Shown here: piece by piece, positions 61,847 to 64,000 of the stretch | How the letters are laid out: each line of letters starts with the position of its first letter | Numbering within the stretch: position 1 is the stretch's first letter | The notes under the pieces: generated by a model | The model's database searches: none | What the model was told of the DNA's origin: nothing | Seen by the model: the letters and a program-made list of their open reading frames with translations, nothing else | DNA from: Apostichopus japonicus | Taxonomy: Eukaryota > Echinodermata > Holothuroidea > Aspidochirotida > Stichopodidae | Assembly: GCF_037975245.1 (NCBI RefSeq) | Contig: NC_092567.1 | Coordinates: 8,308,714-8,372,713, forward strand | Length of the DNA: 64,000 nucleotides | Reading direction: 5' to 3' | Position numbers and translations under genes: made by a program

Positions 61847-62090
61847 CTAGATTGCTCTTCTCTGTCTCCCCGAACGAGTGTTGTGGTCCAGCAGTTTTAT
61901 ATATTCTTTTTGTTTAAGTATTTCAGTTTGTACTTTATTTGGCTGACCGTTCTGCCGTAGCCTTTCTCTTCCATTCGCATACAGATATCTCGGTACACAG
62001 GAGCGTTGCGGCTGTCCCATCAAGTTTCGGCATAGTATTTGCGTCGCACCAAATGCCAAGCAATGCGAATACTTCATCGTCCGACCACAT
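61847..62090 (-). pseudogene. Myb/SANT-like DNA-binding domain relic, frameshifted
   Basis: On the minus strand one frame gives WSDDEVFALLGIWCDA and then PKLDGTA from 62087 downward. It resembles helix 1 of the Myb/SANT-like (trihelix) domain found in transposon-derived and ZSCAN29-like proteins. The C-terminal part, KQKEYIKLLDHNTRSGRQRR, appears in a different frame ending at 61847. This implies a frameshift around 61950-62020 and marks it as broken. The upstream coding sequence is replaced by the ATC/GAT microsatellite. The identification is from pattern memory. A short exon with sequence errors is an alternative. Confidence 0.45.
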
Positions 62091-62127
62091 ACTTCGCTCA
62101 GTGTACTTCTGCGATATATTGTCATAT

Positions 62128-62316
<189 letters not shown>

Positions 62317-63560
62317 GTTCAAACGATTATGCTTTAACAGAAAATACCGATTACCGATTTTTTTTTTTATAATCGGGCCGATTCCGATTCCGATTATTTG
62401 AAAAAGAGAAAATATCCCGTGTATACGAATTCGGTAATAAGTATGTGATAGTAACAATTATTGTTGTGATTTTCCTCTGTTTAGCTTTGTTTTTATTGTA
62501 ATAGAAGGCTCCTATGTATCATTTTGTATGTACCAAATCACCTCCGGATTTTTTTTTTTTTTTTTTTTTTTTAATTTCCAAAATACGAAAATATGACATC
62601 CTATAGCACTGTGCTAAGCGAATGGCTTAACCACCTCGACGTGTTTGTCACCTGTTAATGGCTTGAAATGGGCTAAGAATAGTTACTCAAAATATCCATC
62701 TCAAAAAGTATCTCAGACAAACCAATCTGCAATCTTTACCAAAAGTGTAAATTTGAATTACATATTTCTTACATTCCGACATTATTTTGTACTTGTTTTC
62801 AGTATTATTCCGTTGAACAAATAGAAATGTTACGAACTTGAAGTTAAACATCATTATTTCTCCATTCAAGTTCAAATAGAAAATGTAAGCTATAGGCCAA
62901 TCAAACTGAACAGCAAATGGTACCACAGTAATTTATTTATTATTTCCTGTAGAATGTTAGCAGATTCTTATTTAAGGAAATCATAACAACTAGATACTAC
63001 TCAAATATTGTTTTTTTTTTTCATATGAAAAATTTGCATTCACTTGTGCATAATGGATTTCAGCAAAATTTTAGACCGTATTCCGAGACCTGTTTACAAT
63101 GTAACAACCTATTGTTAGGCTTATTGCGACGGCTATGGATTAGAGGCATATCAGCAATTCTGCCGAAATTAAATTATTTTTGAGGGCATCGCAGCAAACA
63201 TCGGAAGGTTTAAAAAAAATGGAGATAAGAGGGTCGACGGTAAAAGGGAAGTGATGGGCAGGGAAGTATGGCCCATTGCAAATTGTGAGAAAAAAGAAAC
63301 ATCGAATTACAAATTAGTGCATCAAATACTGCACTACGGAGCATTTAATGCATTAACATACCTACCAGGGTAGGAATTAATACTTGGCTTGGGGGGGTGG
63401 GCTATTTTGGAGAAGAAAAAAATCCATTAAAAGTTTAAACGCAAACATTTACAATCGTTCAGCAAATAACGTCAAGCCACCTAATATATGACGAAATCCC
63501 AACAACCCATCAACTGAAATAGAAAACACAGGTTTACTTCCGCTGTAGGTGCCCTTCCTT
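62317..63560. other. Non-coding stretch with a poly-T run
   Basis: A run of 24 T lies at 62549-62572. A GGGCCGATTCCGATTCCGAT stretch is at about 62374-62395. I see nothing else that I can support. Confidence 0.45.
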
Positions 63561-63569
63561 AAATCATGT

Positions 63570-63990
63570 ATTTTTTTCGTGTGTGGATAAAATCACTCAC
63601 CACCAACGAAACCATTATACCGCTGAAAACTAATCGAACTTTAAACTTTCAATCCATCGCCACAGCACGGTGTACCGTTGTAAAATACAACATTCCCTTT
63701 TTAAGACATATCACATACCTTCCAAACAACTGCTGATTTCCAACTGATTGAAAGTTGTAAACAAAGCTACTTTTTTTTTTTTTTTGCAAACCGATGGTTA
63801 GGCTACATTTCCTATTGACTTAGTGTGGTTGTTAGGCTTACATGTGGTCGAAGGTTGCAGTATTTCATGGATATTTTAGTTCTAGCTAACTGCGTCACAA
63901 TTTTAGCGAATAAAGGGATGCTTAGGCTAGATTTTCCCGTTGACTACAGTACGTGTGGCGTTCGGCTATCATTCGCGCGACGATAGCAGC
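63570..63990. repeat. Inverted copy of the 47.9-48.5 kb repeat
   Basis: TTTTTTTCGTGTGTGGATAA at 63570-63589, GAAAGTTGTAAACAAAGCTA at about 63750, and TGGATATTTTAGTTCTAGCT at about 63870, followed by AGCGAATAAAGGGATG, are reverse complements of the segment at 47.9-48.5 kb. It reaches the end of the window. Confidence 0.7.
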
Positions 63991-64000
63991 AAGGAAAGTA

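Overview
This looks like nuclear DNA of a marine invertebrate deuterostome, most likely an echinoderm (a holothurian or a relative). The reasons are a BEL/Pao retrotransposon, a tRNA-derived SINE, an NLR-style leucine-rich-repeat exon of 168 bp with matching phases, many nested small DNA transposons, and no vertebrate repeat families. The phylum is inference. There are no prokaryotic genes. Most open reading frames here are chance frames in repeats.

Region 1 to 21.6 kb is a repeat-built block. Two paralogous pairs of segments are visible: about 0.97-2.0 kb with 10.3-12.36 kb, and about 6.34-9.25 kb with 16.95-17.05 plus 21.14-21.56 kb. DNA transposons have landed in this background, each with inverted ends and target duplications that can be read directly. 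They are a 426-bp hAT-like MITE (3989-4414), element A (7096-8915), and its relative B (12362-15636). B carries element F (13551-15051), which carries element C (14079-14719). A hairpin-forming 38-bp minisatellite fills 10311-11147. A nearly G-free C/T/A minisatellite of 4.1 kb fills 17030-21140 and contains a 1381-bp higher-order duplication.

Region 21.6 to 31 kb has few repeats. It holds a candidate minus-strand host gene of six or seven very small exons (21816-30766), pieced together from splice sites and a continuous frame. A SINE lies in one of its introns, and a perfect kappaB-like site plus a CCAAT box lie near its likely 5' end. I do not recognise the protein.

Region 31 to 49 kb is AT-rich. 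It holds two plus-strand exons (36164-36331 and 44709-44788) in matching phase that probably belong to an NLR/LRR immune-type gene, separated by an 8.4-kb intron. A 140-bp satellite with spaced AGGTCA-like half-sites lies in that intron at 40.8 and 42.4 kb.

Region 49.5 to 60.3 kb is a cluster of fold-back (palindromic) repeats. A complete BEL/Pao LTR retrotransposon on the minus strand (52991-60060) sits in a 22-bp AT-rich array. It has identical 194-bp LTRs, a 5-bp target duplication, a primer site matching initiator-Met tRNA, a polypurine tract and one uninterrupted 1849-codon Gag-Pol frame with all catalytic residues seen. Its 5' leader carries about 13 copies of a dyad motif spaced about 39 bp apart. 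I think this is the most interesting undescribed structure in the window.

Region 60.3 to 64 kb has a 137-bp tandem repeat, a frameshifted Myb/SANT-like domain relic fused to a 63-unit ATC microsatellite, and a reversed copy of a repeat seen at 47.9 kb.
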